DNA from: UTCFX2 sp963726375
GTDB lineage: Bacteria; Chloroflexota; Anaerolineae; Anaerolineales; UBA4823
Length of the DNA stretch: 64,000 nt
Direction: 5' to 3'
Assembly: GCA_963726375.1 (NCBI GenBank)
Contig: CAVSCE010000009.1
Coordinates: 496,001 to 560,000, forward strand
A program made the position numbers and the translations under genes. Below, in pieces: positions 1 through 9,872 of this stretch (positions within the stretch are counted from its first letter, which is position 1; each line of letters begins with the position of its first letter). Below the pieces are notes generated by a model. The model saw only the letters and a list, made by a program, of their open reading frames with translations. It had not been told where the DNA came from and did not search any database.

Positions 1-2293
1 CTGATTATATTTCCGCTATTGTTGAAGATCAGAAAGGCGAACTCTGGATCGGTACGAATAAAGGTCTAAATCTATTCTTACCAAAAACAAATGATTTTGC
101 ACATTTCTCAACCAATATCGAAGAGGCGGGATATTCAAACAGTGACCGGATCAATACAATATATCCAACCAGCGATGGTCATTTTTGGGTTGGAACGCAT
201 GCTGGGCTTTCACACTTCGACCCGCAAAACAAGGCATTTATCGAAATTTCGGGCGCAGCAGGTCGAAAACTTGCACTTTCTGATATGAATATCCTGTCAA
301 TATTTGAGGATACCCAGAATCTTCTCTGGATTGGTACAGTGGGGAAAGGATTGATCCGGTACGATCCAATTAATGGGGAGATGCAAATATTTCACGAAAA
401 AGAAGGACTCCCAAATGAGACTATTTACGGGATCCTTCCAGACAATCAAAATAATCTATGGATGAGCACAAATAAAGGATTGGCGAAGTTCTATCCTGAA
501 TTGGAGAAATTTCAGAAATACACTTCCAAAGATGGTCTTCAGGACAACGAATTCAACTCGTATGCATTTTGCAAAGAGCTCAACGGTGAACTATTTTTTG
601 GTGGTATTAACGGTGTCACTGCATTTTTACCAGATGATATCCGAGATAACACCACAAGTCCCCCAGTCGAATTGATTTCCTTGCGACTGAATGGCAAATC
701 TAATACTCAAGAAACCGATTTGGAATTACAAAAAGAAGTAGTTCTCCGTTGGCCCGAGAATTCATTTGACTTTGAATTTGCAAGTCTCAATTATATTCAG
801 CCTGAGGAAAATGAGCATGCATACAAGCTGGAATTCTTTGACAGTGATTGGAATTATGTAGGAACCAGGAATTTTGGGCGGTATACTAACCTTCCTGGAG
901 GTAATTTCCAGCTTCACCTTAAAGCATCCAATAACGCTGGTATCTGGAATGAAGAAGGAAAAGTAATAAATATCCGCGTCATTCCTCCCATCTGGCAAAC
1001 CATCTGGTTCAAGTTGCTGGTCGCGATTTTCGGTGTGACTATTTTCTTCGCTGGGTATCGTATTCGAGTACGAAGTGTCGAGAACCGTAGCGTTCAGCTT
1101 GAGGAATTGGTACAAGAAAGGACGCGAGAAATCGATATTCGCCGCCAGGAACTCGAAGCCCTTTACAGTGCCGATGAAACGATTTACAGAAATCTAGAGT
1201 TGGATCAAGTCTTGGAAGCCCTGGTTGAAGCAGCCATTAAACTTTTAGAAGCCGACAAAGGAGCTTTATTTGTTCTTGACGATGACAAAAAAAGGCTGAA
1301 TGTCCGGGTTGCATATGGTTTCTTCCCTGAAACGATTTCAAAACTATCGACTGACATCGGGAACGGAGTTGTTGGGGCAGTTGCTCAAACCGGGGAACCA
1401 GTAATTATCCAAGACACCCTTTCAGATCCACGCGTCAGACAAGAAATCACTGGCCCAGAGAACATTTGCGCCCTGATGCAGGTACCGATCAAGGTTGGGG
1501 GAGAGGTATTTGGCGTATTCAGTGCCGATTTTGTGAAACCTCATCACATAACAACAGAAGAGTTAAAATAGATTGATCTTACTCGCCCAGCGTGCTGCTC
1601 TTGCGATAAAGAACGCTCAAATTTATGAGCAAACGCAGGAAATCGCTGTCACCGAGGAGAGAAACCGGCTGGCACGCGAGCTGCATGATGCCGTTACGCA
1701 ATCACTTTTTTCAGGCAAGTTTAATTGCTGAGGCACTTCCAGGTGTTCTCGAATCGAATCCGGCAGAAGCGCAAGAGCTGCTCACTGAACTCCGCCAGCT
1801 CAATCGAGGAGCCCTGGCTGAGATGAGAGCGTTATTGATGGAATTACGACCTTCCGCGCTGATAGAATCGCATCTTGAAGATTTGCTCCGCCAACTGGCT
1901 GAAGCCGCAACCGGTCGGGAAGGCATCCCCATTACCGTAACCACAAATGGATATTCAGAATTACCGCCCGATGTTCATATAGCTCTTTATCGAATGGCGC
2001 AGGAAGCGTTAAACAATGCGTTGAAACATGCTCGTGCTACGGAAATTTTCATCATCCTTAAAAATGTTCATGGAACTGGACTAAATTTTGAAACTCCGGA
2101 GAGAGTTGTTGTCGAACTATCCGTGATCGATAACGGAAGAGGTTTTAACCCTGAGCACATTCCTTCAGACCATTTAGGGCTAAATATTATGCGAGAACGT
2201 GCAGCTTCAATCGGGGCCGAAGTCAACATTCAAAGCCAACCTGGAAATGGGACTTGCGTACGAATCATTTGGAAGGAAGACAATCATGATTAA
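1..2293 (+). CDS. Propeller-type sensor histidine kinase (5' partial, two frameshifts)
   Basis: The coding frame is already open at base 3, so the start lies before the window. In order it has two-component-regulator propeller repeats (LWIGT, FWVGTHAGL, LLWIGTVGKGL, LWMSTNKGL), a Y_Y_Y-type beta domain (about 660-990), one transmembrane helix (about 1000-1050), a coiled coil, a GAF domain (about 1190-1560), a HisKA_3 dimerisation segment with the phospho-His in RELHDAVTQSLF, and a HATPase domain (NNALKHAR, DNGRGF). The frame changes near 1562-1571 (after EELK) and near 1703-1712 in a T run; after correction the protein reads through. The family senses an extracellular or periplasmic ligand and phosphorylates a NarL-type partner. 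The stop overlaps the next gene's ATG by 8 bases, which suggests a coupled two-component operon. The ligand is unknown. Confidence 0.88.
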
Positions 2294-2953
2294 TCCAAAA
2301 GACGTAATGCAGGAAGCTCATCCGATTCTGCATATTAATAGTCGATGACCACGCTATGGTCAGAAAGGGACTTGTATCATTTCTTAAAAAATAAATCCGA
2401 TATTGAGGTTGTCGGAGAGGCGCGGGACGGTAAGGATGCGATGCTTCTTTGCGACCAGCTTCGACCAGATATCGTTTTGATGGATTTGATTATGCCGGAA
2501 CTTGGAGGCGTGGCGGCGACCCATCTGGTTCATAAAAATTGGCCTGAAATCCAGGTGATTGCACTTACCAGCTTTCAAGATAAAGAACTGGTACAGGATG
2601 CACTTCAAGCAGGAGCCATCAGTTATTTGCTGAAGAATATTTCTGGAGACGATTTAGCGGATGCAATCCGGGCAGCATATGCTGGTAGACCTACGCTGTC
2701 CCCCGAAGCCGTCCAATCACTCATCCGAAGAGATGAAGTTGAAACCCTCGGAAGAGATTTGACCAGGAGAGAACGTGAAGTCCTTGGATTGATGGCAAAA
2801 GGATTGAATAACCCAGAAATTGCAGAGAAAATATTTGTCAGCCGAGCGACAGTAAAGGTGCATGTAAGCAATATCTTATCGAAATTGAATGTCAGTAACC
2901 GTGCTGAAGCGATATCCCTTGCAATAAAACATAAATTGATAAGCAATCAATAA
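2286..2953 (+). CDS. NarL/FixJ-family response regulator (frameshifted N-terminus)
   Basis: This is the DNA-binding partner of the preceding kinase. The receiver domain begins with ILIVDDHAMVRKGL, has the phospho-acceptor Asp in DIVLMDLIMP and the conserved Lys in SYLLKN. A LuxR/GerE helix-turn-helix follows (LTRREREVL, NPEIAEKIFVS, TVKVHVSNIL). The start chosen is the ATG at 2286, inside the end of the kinase gene. Two small frame changes are needed, near 2327 before ILIVDD and in the A run near 2385-2393; without them the receiver loses its acidic pocket. The length of about 220 residues is normal for the family. It probably activates or represses promoters in response to the kinase signal; targets cannot be read from the sequence. 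Confidence 0.88.
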
Positions 2954-3042
2954 AAATACCCCTGCTGGCTATTGAAATAATTCACCACTTGCATGTTGCG
3001 GCAGGAGAGTTTTCAGATCATTAATATTGTTGAGAAACCACG

Positions 3043-3410
3043 ATGAATATCATATTGGCGGATGGTAGTTCTAGAGTAAGGCATGCCTTAGAGTGCTTCT
3101 CCAACAACAACATGGTTGGGTTGTTGTTGGAGAAGCCGAAGACATGTCCGAATTGTTAACCTTCAAAGCCAATATTTCACCAGACCTGGTTATTCTGGAC
3201 GGCGATTTATTACGACATCGAGACAATAACTCAATAATGTTGATTCGCGAATTATTTCCAGGAATTCGCATTATCATAATGTTAGATCCTCAAAACTCCG
3301 TACAGAACCCTCTTCTCGCGGAGGTAGATGGATTCGCAACAAAAGTTAAATCACCAGAGAACCTGCTTTCAGCGATTAGAAATGCTAATACCAGGAATTA
3401 TGATGACTAA
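3043..3410 (+). CDS. Receiver-domain-only protein, degenerate CheY-like
   Basis: This stand-alone receiver-like protein of about 122 residues starts MNIILADGSSRVRHAL and contains a candidate phospho-acceptor Asp in LVILDGDLL and a late Lys in FATKVK. The usual Asp pair after the first strand is reduced to ADGS, so phosphorylation chemistry may be altered. There is no output domain. One base appears to be missing near 3093-3096 (GAG TGC, where GAG GTG C would restore the frame). It follows the NarL-type regulator by 89 bases in the same direction and may act in that pathway, for example as a phosphate sink or by protein-protein contact; this is inference. Confidence 0.6.
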
Positions 3411-3576
3411 TATCGATCATGAGCTGCGCCGATATTTTAAATTGTTGTGGGTAGATGTTCATCCCCAAGACTCACAAAAGGATACGCTTTTAGCTACTTT
3501 GTCTTATCAATTAAAGAATAAGCATGGCTTAAAAAAATCACACCGATTTTCCAAAACATTTGTCTTCAAATCATAG
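3400..3576 (+). CDS. Small hypothetical protein (58 aa)
   Basis: The reading frame starts ATGATGACTAA, overlapping the stop codon of the receiver gene, an arrangement typical of translational coupling. It encodes MMTNIDHELRRYFKLLWVDV and so on to a basic tail, and ends 48 bases before an intrinsic terminator. I recognise no family. The position in the operon argues for a real gene; the short length and absence of a recognisable domain argue for caution. Confidence 0.35.
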   Translation: MMTNIDHELRRYFKLLWVDVHPQDSQKDTLLATLSYQLKNKHGLKKSHRFSKTFVFKS

Positions 3577-3623
3577 AACATCATTCGATAAAAATTCCGT
3601 TTGATAATTGTTTTTGAGTTTCA

Positions 3624-3652
3624 AGCAAAGGACAAATCTTTGCTTTTTTTGA
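3624..3652 (+). terminator. Intrinsic terminator after the regulator operon
   Basis: An 8-bp perfect stem (AAGCAAAG / CTTTGCTT) with a 7-base loop is followed by a run of seven T. It closes the two-component operon. Confidence 0.8.
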
Positions 3653-3675
3653 ATTGGAAGAACCAATGTAGCTAA

Positions 3676-3691
3676 GGTGACATTTGTCACT
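3676..3691 (+). promoter_or_regulatory. CRP/FNR-like operator
   Basis: GGTGA-CATTTG-TCACT contains the core GTGA-N6-TCAC of CRP-type sites. The dyad abuts the -35 box and its centre lies about 42 bases before the predicted start of transcription, the class II activator position. The regulator is not in the window. Confidence 0.5.
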
Positions 3692-3719
3692 TGACCGAAT
3701 AGAATTTTGTCTTTATAAA
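3691..3719 (+). promoter_or_regulatory. Sigma70-type promoter of the saccharopine dehydrogenase gene
   Basis: TTGACC, a 17-base spacer and TATAAA. Transcription should start near 3726, giving an untranslated leader of about 148 bases before the ATG at 3874. I see no strong structure in that leader. Confidence 0.65.
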
Positions 3720-3873
3720 CAAGTTGGACTGTCGTATTCGGTAATTGCAGTAATCGTTATTGTGTAAAAACGACAAATCCTGCGATGTCTATTACCTACA
3801 AAAATATCTCACCCGATTAAGCAAATCTAACTTGAAAAGAATCAACATACCAATTAACTGAAGGGAGCATCTT

Positions 3874-5091
3874 ATGAAAGTACTTCTCGTTGGCGTTGGT
3901 GGAGTTGGCGAAGCAATTGCAGTGATCGCAAAATCCCGCTCTTGGGTTGAAAAAGTTGTTCTCGCCGATTACGATCTCGAGAGAGCAAAAGAAGTCCAAC
4001 AAAAACTTGGCGATCCCGAAAGATTCCCGGCAGAATTCATCGATGCCAGCAAACAGGAGCTCATCGAAGAACTAGCCCGTAAATATCAAGTGGATCTTAT
4101 TATGAACGGCTGCGATCCACAATATAATGTACCAATTTTCGATGCGGCTTATGAGTTCGGGTGTGATTATATGGATATGGCCATGACGCTTTCAGAACCA
4201 CATCCATTGGAGCCGTATAAAAAGACGGGGATCAAACTCGGCGATTATCAATTTGAACGGTCAAAACAATGGGAAACAAAAGGATTGCTTGCTATTCTAG
4301 GGCTTGGAGTCGAGCCGGGAATGGCCGATGTATTTGCTCGCTATGCCCAGGATTATCTTTTCGACGAAATCCAGGAGATCGGTATCCGCGACGGTGCAAA
4401 CCTTGAAGTGCGAGGATATGATTTCGCGCCGAATTTTTCGATCTGGACAACTATAGAGGAATGTCTTAATCCTCCGGTCATCTGGGAAAAAGAAAGAGGA
4501 TGGTTCACCACAGAACCTTTTTCCGAGCCGGAAATATTTGAATTTCCTGATGGGATCGGAAATGTCGAATGTGTAAACGTCGAACACGAAGAAGTTTTGC
4601 TAGTTCCTCGTTGGATAAAGTGTGATCGAGTTACTTTTAAGTATGGACTGGGAGATCAGTTTATCTCTGTCTTAAAAACGCTGAAGATGTTAGGCCTGGA
4701 CAACAAAGAAAAAATTAAAGTGAAAGATGTCGAAGTTGCCCCGAGGGACGTCGTGGCAGCATGTCTTCCCGATCCTGCCCACCTGGGGGGAAATATGTTT
4801 GGTAAGACATGTGCAGGCACCTGGGTCAAAGGGATAAAAGATGGACAGCCGCGCCAGGTATATATCTATCAAATTGCGGATAATGAAACCTGCATGCAGA
4901 GATTTAATTGTCAGGCTGTGGTCGCTCAAACTGCTTTCAATGCGGTTATCGGATGGGATCTTCTCGAACATGGGATATGGAAAGCCGTTGGGTGTTTGGG
5001 GCCAGAGGCTTTCGATCCAGTGCCATTTATTGAGAAGATGTCGGAATATGGATTTCCTTACGGTATAAAAGAATATCCAGCAATACAATAG
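3874..5091 (+). CDS. Saccharopine dehydrogenase / lysine dehydrogenase family protein
   Basis: This 405-residue oxidoreductase has an N-terminal Rossmann fold (MKVLLVGVGGVGEAIAV; acidic LADYD after the second strand) and the family pattern for binding a keto acid-amino acid adduct (NGCDPQYNVPIF, GLGVEPGMADVF). Relatives are saccharopine reductases, L-lysine 6-dehydrogenases and carboxynorspermidine synthases, all acting on lysine-type amino acids or polyamines; the exact substrate cannot be fixed here. The start has a strong ribosome site (GAAGGGAG) 7 bases upstream. The gene has its own promoter with a CRP-like site and is followed by a 17-bp hairpin and an amino-acid permease, which suggests amino-acid catabolism. 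Confidence 0.85.
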   Translation: MKVLLVGVGGVGEAIAVIAKSRSWVEKVVLADYDLERAKEVQQKLGDPERFPAEFIDASKQELIEELARKYQVDLIMNGCDPQYNVPIFDAAYEFGCDYMDMAMTLSEPHPLEPYKKTGIKLGDYQFERSKQWETKGLLAILGLGVEPGMADVFARYAQDYLFDEIQEIGIRDGANLEVRGYDFAPNFSIWTTIEECLNPPVIWEKERGWFTTEPFSEPEIFEFPDGIGNVECVNVEHEEVLLVPRWIKCDRVTFKYGLGDQFISVLKTLKMLGLDNKEKIKVKDVEVAPRDVVAACLPDPAHLGGNMFGKTCAGTWVKGIKDGQPRQVYIYQIADNETCMQRFNCQAVVAQTAFNAVIGWDLLEHGIWKAVGCLGPEAFDPVPFIEKMSEYGFPYGIKEYPAIQ

Positions 5092-5099
5092 ATGATAAT

Positions 5100-5139
5100 A
5101 AACCCTGGGAGTAAAAAATGGATTTTACTCCCAGGGTTT
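5100..5139 (+). terminator. Strong 17-bp hairpin between dehydrogenase and permease
   Basis: A perfect 17-bp inverted repeat (AAACCCTGGGAGTAAAA and its complement) encloses a 6-base loop. There is no long T run after it, so it may be a partial terminator or a stabiliser that sets the relative expression of the two flanking genes. Confidence 0.6.
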
Positions 5140-5197
5140 GATAATTGGCTTTCTTGAGATTTTTCTGTCCGAAAATTTTTATTGAAAGGAAAAGCAA

Positions 5198-6780
5198 ATG
5201 GCAGACATCACATCCTCAAAAGAGCTCGAGATCAAGAAGGAATTATCAAAGCTCAAGCGCGAACTGACCCTACTCCCATTATTTGGTCTTATCTATTTTA
5301 CAGTATGCGGCGGGTCCTTCGGCGTTGAGCCAATGGTAGGTTGGTCTGGTCCAGGTTTGACACTCGTTCTCCTTCTCATAACTCCTTTAATTTATTCGAT
5401 TCCCAATATGTTGATGGTTCGCGAGATGAACTCCATGATGCCACGCGAAGGTGGTTACTATCATTGGATAAAACAAGCGTTTGGTCCTTTTTGGGGATTC
5501 CTTGCTGGCTGGATGAACTGGGTTGTCTCATGGGTAGATGTTTCAATTTATCCAGTACTTGGAGCGTATTACCTGGGTTACTTCATTCCCGCACTGCGTG
5601 AAGGTGCAGTAATTGGAGGAGTTGAAATACCTGCGTGGGTTTTATCGTGGTTAGTTGCCCTAATATTGATCTGGTCGATCAGTTATTTGAATGTAAGAGG
5701 GGCGAGGCTTTCAGGAATTACGACGAACTGGATCGGCGCAATCATGCTTATCCCTTTGATATTGATGACCATTTTTGGTTTCTATGCCTGGATAAAAAGC
5801 GGCGAGACGATTTCCCTCCCTTTCCTTCCCAACGGAGAAACATTCACAGGCGCATTCAGCGTCGGTCTTTTTATCGTGATGTGGAACTACATGGGATGGG
5901 AGCTTCCCACCGCCGCCGGTGATGAAATTGTCCATCCCAAAAGGACCTATCCGATGGCTATGACTTTGGTTCTTTTTGCAGCCATTGCGACATACATGCT
6001 GCCAACCCTGGCAGGTTTATATGGTGGAGCCGGTTATGACGGCCGCTATCAAGTTTGGGGGATTGAAGAAGCTGAAGCCGGCGAAGGAATTGGCGTCACT
6101 CTTGAAGAATATGGAGTCACTCCTGACCAGATGGAAGAATGGGGAGTCGATCCTTCGAGCGAGGTCGGCTGGGAATTCCCAGACATCGCTCATGCGATCG
6201 GAGATAAAGTCGCAGGTAAAGACAGCCCTCTTTCTTCACTATTGGGGTTAACAGTCACATTCGCTGCTGTGTTATCGATGATTGGATTGTTCATCGGGAA
6301 CGGGCTTGGTGGAACCAGAATTCCTTTCGCCCTGGCGGAAGATGGGATGATGCCGAAATTCATGGTGAAAGTCCATCCGCGATACGGCACGCCCTGGGTC
6401 GCAATCCTTTTTTGCGGATTGATATTCAGCATATTTTCGCTGCAGGCTTTTGCATTTCTTGTAGTGGTCGATGTTTTTCTCAATGTCCTTGTATTGCTGA
6501 TGTGCTTTCTTGCATTATGGAAGCTGCGAATTAAGCTGCCGCATATCCCACGCCAAAAAATTCCAGGCGGAATGCTCGGGCTTACTCTGGTTACATTGGG
6601 ACCAACAGTAATTTTTATCCTCGCAGTTTACAGCCAGCTTGTCGAAGAAGGATTAACTCCTTGGGATTGGCACTCTTATCAATAGTTGTCGGAATCCTGG
6701 TTTATTTTCCTGTGCGTCGGTTTATTAAACCAGGGATTCCAGACGTCGATCCTTTTGAGACCGAACCGGATTTTGTTTGA
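5198..6780 (+). CDS. APC-superfamily amino acid permease (frameshift at C-terminus)
   Basis: This multi-pass membrane transporter has about 12 hydrophobic segments. The first helix carries the APC pattern (FTVCGGSFGVEPMV), and EGGYYHWIKQAFG is the typical helix 2-3 segment. A hydrophilic insert of about 75 residues (around 6030-6230) lies between later helices, longer than usual. The gene begins at an ATG with AAAGGAAAAG upstream. The first frame ends at 6685, but another frame from about 6655 continues a final transmembrane helix (LALLSIVVGILVYFPV) and ends at 6778-6780, so a single-base indel near 6655 is likely. It lies directly downstream of the lysine-type dehydrogenase, so it may import that enzyme's substrate; substrate unproven. 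Confidence 0.85.
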
Positions 6781-6812
6781 TCAATATATAATGACCTACT
6801 GCTGGGGTATCA

Positions 6813-6944
6813 ATGGACAAAAAAGAATTCGAATCCGCTCTTGACTTATATTATTCACTCAATGGTTGGACGGTGGACGGCATCCCAACAATTGAAAATC
6901 TCTCTGAGTTAGGAGTAGAATGGGCTGCAGAATATCTTCTCTAA
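6813..6944 (+). CDS. Mini-protein resembling the C-terminus of aldehyde:ferredoxin oxidoreductase (43 aa)
   Basis: The frame MDKKEFESALDLYYSLNG...TVDGIPTIENLSELG ends at TAA 6942-6944. The pattern D-x-Y-Y-x-x-x-G-W-x-x-x-G-I-P-T-x-x-x-L-x-x-L-G is that of the last residues of tungsten-dependent aldehyde:ferredoxin oxidoreductases, but no such enzyme precedes it. A TATAAT-like box lies at 6787-6792, and the ATG has a weak GGGGT upstream. It may be a relic of a lost AOR gene or an independent small protein that kept this segment. The intervals 6781-6812 and 6945-7135 show nothing else I can name. Confidence 0.45.
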   Translation: MDKKEFESALDLYYSLNGWTVDGIPTIENLSELGVEWAAEYLL

Positions 6945-7135
6945 GAAACACCCTTCGAACTTCAATTAAAAATGGCAATCCATGTGATTGTCATTTTTTG
7001 CATTTGTATGCCTAAGGACAATAGGATTTTTAACAGGTAATCCAAATTTCAAATTTTCTTAACATTCATTGAAAGCAGGAGTAGAATTACACCAAAAGAT
7101 ATGAATATTTTCGGAGAGATAGCTTGGAGGAAAAG

Positions 7136-8360
7136 TTGACAGAAGTTGTAATTATTGACGCTATTCGATCCCCAATTGGATCATTAGGGGGAAAATTGTC
7201 CTCGGTACGCCCTGACGATCTTGCTGCTTTGCTTCTTAAAACAATCATCCAGCGAAACAATATCGATCCCATCCAAATTGAAGAAGTATATCTTGGCTGT
7301 GCCAACCAGGCTGGTGAAGATAATCGGAACATAGCCAGAATGGCCTTGCTGCTTGCTGGCTTTCCGGTTGAAGTACCAGGATTGACTATCAATCGTCTAT
7401 GTGCATCAGGTTTGGCTTCGATCAACATGGCTTTCAGGGCAATCAAAGCAGGTGAAGGGGACCTTTATCTAGCTGGTGGCGTGGAAAGTATGAGCCGCGC
7501 TCCCTATTCTCTTCCAAAATCCGAAATTGGATTTCCGTTTGGCAACCTTACTGCCTGGGATACCGCATTGGGTTGGAGATATCCCAATCCAATAATGGCC
7601 GACCAATATGGCATTGAGCCAATGGGAGAAACCGCCGAAAATATTGCGGAAATGTTCCCGGAAATTACTCGAGAAAAGCAAGATGAATTTGCGTTTATTT
7701 CTCATCAACGGGCGATTAATGCCATAAATTCGGGCATATTTTCCCAAGAAATTCTCTCAGTACCAGTACCACAGCGAAAAGGAGATCCTGTTTGGTTTTC
7801 TATTGATGAACGTCCACGCCGCGATACCACATTAGAATCATTAAGCAGGTTGCGTCCAGCCTTTCGGAAAGGAGGAACAGTTACAGCCGGCAATTCTTCT
7901 GGGTTAAATGATGGCGCTTCTGTAGTATTGATGGCCAGTAGAGAAAAAGCGGCAGAGCTTGGTTTGATACCTATGGCTAGGGTCGTTTCATCAGCTTCCT
8001 CAGGCGTACCCCCTCGAACCATGGGTTTTGGACCTGTGCCTGCCACCAGAAAAGCCCTCTTCCAGGGCAGGTTTATCCATCGACGATATCAGGTTGGTTG
8101 AATTGAATGAAGCATTTGCGATCCAATCACTGGCTGTGATTCAAGAACTTGGCTTAAATCCAGAAATCACAAACGTCAATGGCGGGGCGATAGCATTAGG
8201 GCATCCCTTAGGGTGTTCAGGTGCGCGGATTGTTACAACTTTGCTGCATGAAATGCGCCGGCGGGAAAAGGCTGAAACCAGGCCTTATTTTGGATTAGCC
8301 TCATTATGCGTGGGGGTTGGACAGGGCGAAGCTACAATTTTTGAATGGATCGGTAAATAA
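7136..8360 (+). CDS. Acetyl-CoA acetyltransferase / 3-ketoacyl-CoA thiolase (frameshifted)
   Basis: This thiolase condenses or cleaves acyl-CoA thioesters (beta-oxidation or acetoacetyl-CoA formation). Visible hallmarks are RSPIGSLGG near the N-terminus, the nucleophilic Cys in NRLCASGLASI, AGGVESMSRAPY, the catalytic His in NEAFAIQ and GGAIALGHPLGCSGAR, and the final Cys in LCVGVGQGEA. The preferred start is the TTG at 7136, with GGAGG five bases upstream; a TTG at 7124 is also in frame. The frame changes near 8050-8060 within KALSRAGL, where a one-base indel fits. The total of about 408 residues is normal after correction. It stands alone between the permease and the S1 gene. Confidence 0.88.
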
Positions 8361-8394
8361 ACCTTAAAAGCTTAATCGACCTCCAGGACTCAAT

Positions 8395-8423
8395 TTGACA
8401 GTTATCTCATTATTTGATATATT
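8395..8423 (+). promoter_or_regulatory. Strong sigma70-type promoter of the S1-domain gene
   Basis: TTGACA, a 17-base spacer and TATATT. The predicted start near 8430 gives a leader of about 43 bases before the ATG at 8473. Confidence 0.7.
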
Positions 8424-8472
8424 CGATAAATCTTGCTTTCTTCCATCCCATCTAAGGAAATGCCAATAATTT

Positions 8473-9801
8473 ATGGACCAACCAGTCGACCAACCCACAC
8501 AGCAGCCGGAATGGTTTGAGAATCTTATTGCACATTATGACACCCAAAATCCTCAACCCGGTGAACTCCTTCAAGCAACAATCATCCGAAAAGATCAGGA
8601 AGGTATTTTTCTTGATCTTGGCTTGAAACGCGAGATTCTTATCCCTCTTCGCGACTTAGAGCATGTAAGTCCTGAACTACTTGAGAGCTTGACTTCAGGA
8701 AGTCAGGTCCCTGTTGTTGTAACGTCTGCGGCTTCGGAAAATCGCGAGATGGAAGTCTCTTTGAGCCAGGGTCTGGAAGGACAGATCTGGGAAAAAGCAA
8801 AAAAGGACCTCGAAGAAGGGGCAATTTTAACCCTCGATGTTGTGGATCACAATCGTGGTGGTTTGATCGTTCGCTATGAAAACTTGCGAGGTTTTGTGCC
8901 GTATTCATTAATCCCGGAATTACGCGGTGTTCGGAATCCTAAAAGAGCGGATGCAATCAAGAACGGGATGGTTGGTAAAACGATCAACGTCAAAATTACT
9001 GAGGTCGATGCTGAACGCAGGCGATTGATCTTGTCAGCTGAAAGCGCCCAGTCAGAGCTTCGACAGAAAATGCTTGACGGTTTTAAGAAAGGTCAGGTCT
9101 TGAAGGGGAAAGTCGTAAAAGTAGTGGATTTTGGGGCATTTGTTGATCTCGGCGGGATTGATGGCTTGATTCACGTCTCCCAACTTTCATGGAAAAAAGT
9201 GAAACACCCTAATGAATTGATAAAAATCGGGGATGAAGTAGAAGTAAAGGTTATCGAAGTGGATCGTGAGCGCCAACGAATTGGTCTTAGTCGAAAGGCA
9301 CTCCTGCCTGGTCCATGGCAAACCATTTCCGATGAATTAAAAGCAGGGGATTATCTTGAAGGCATTGTCACTCGGCTTGTTGATTTTGGTGCGTTCGCGA
9401 AAATCCCCCAGGGTGTTGAAGGATTAATCCATTCGAGCCAGATTGGATATTCCTCTCATCAGGACCCTCAGAACGCTATCAAACCAGGTGATAAGGTTTT
9501 ATTGAAAGTACTGGACATCAAACCTGATCGAAAGCGAGTCGCACTCAGTATGCGCCAGGTTCCGATGGAGAGACAGATCGCATGGGCTTTGGACAATATG
9601 TCTGTGGATTTAGAAAAAAGTGAAGAGAGTCTGCCTGGAATGGCAGATGAACTGTCTGAACAGTCTGATCAGTCAGAACCATCCGAAAATGACGCAATAA
9701 TCGAGCCGGCACCCGTTGAAAATTCGTTACAGGACGAACCTGTTGAACAGCTTTCTGAAGATGACTTGAAAGAAGAACAAAACGAGAACGTGGTTGCATA
9801 A
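8473..9801 (+). CDS. S1 RNA-binding domain protein (ribosomal protein S1-like)
   Basis: The 442-residue cytoplasmic protein has four S1 (OB-fold) domains, roughly residues 20-90, 115-190, 200-275 and 285-365. Domains 3 and 4 carry the best S1 motifs (VDFGAFVDLGGIDGLIHVSQ, VDFGAFAKIPQGVEGLIH). A disordered acidic tail follows. Bacterial S1 proteins of this size, common outside Proteobacteria, help mRNA loading on the 30S subunit; a more general RNA-binding role cannot be excluded. It has its own strong promoter and ends in a clear terminator. Confidence 0.88.
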   Translation: MDQPVDQPTQQPEWFENLIAHYDTQNPQPGELLQATIIRKDQEGIFLDLGLKREILIPLRDLEHVSPELLESLTSGSQVPVVVTSAASENREMEVSLSQGLEGQIWEKAKKDLEEGAILTLDVVDHNRGGLIVRYENLRGFVPYSLIPELRGVRNPKRADAIKNGMVGKTINVKITEVDAERRRLILSAESAQSELRQKMLDGFKKGQVLKGKVVKVVDFGAFVDLGGIDGLIHVSQLSWKKVKHPNELIKIGDEVEVKVIEVDRERQRIGLSRKALLPGPWQTISDELKAGDYLEGIVTRLVDFGAFAKIPQGVEGLIHSSQIGYSSHQDPQNAIKPGDKVLLKVLDIKPDRKRVALSMRQVPMERQIAWALDNMSVDLEKSEESLPGMADELSEQSDQSEPSENDAIIEPAPVENSLQDEPVEQLSEDDLKEEQNENVVA

Positions 9802-9836
9802 TCGGATATTGAGTTTAAACAGATTATTAATTCTAA

Positions 9837-9864
9837 AAGGCGGCCTTTTCCACCGCCTTTTTTT
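9837..9864 (+). terminator. Intrinsic terminator after S1 gene
   Basis: A 7-bp stem (AAGGCGG / CCGCCTT) with a 9-base loop and a run of T. It lies between convergent genes and may also stop the minus-strand transcript. Confidence 0.8.
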
Positions 9865-9872
9865 ATCCATTT

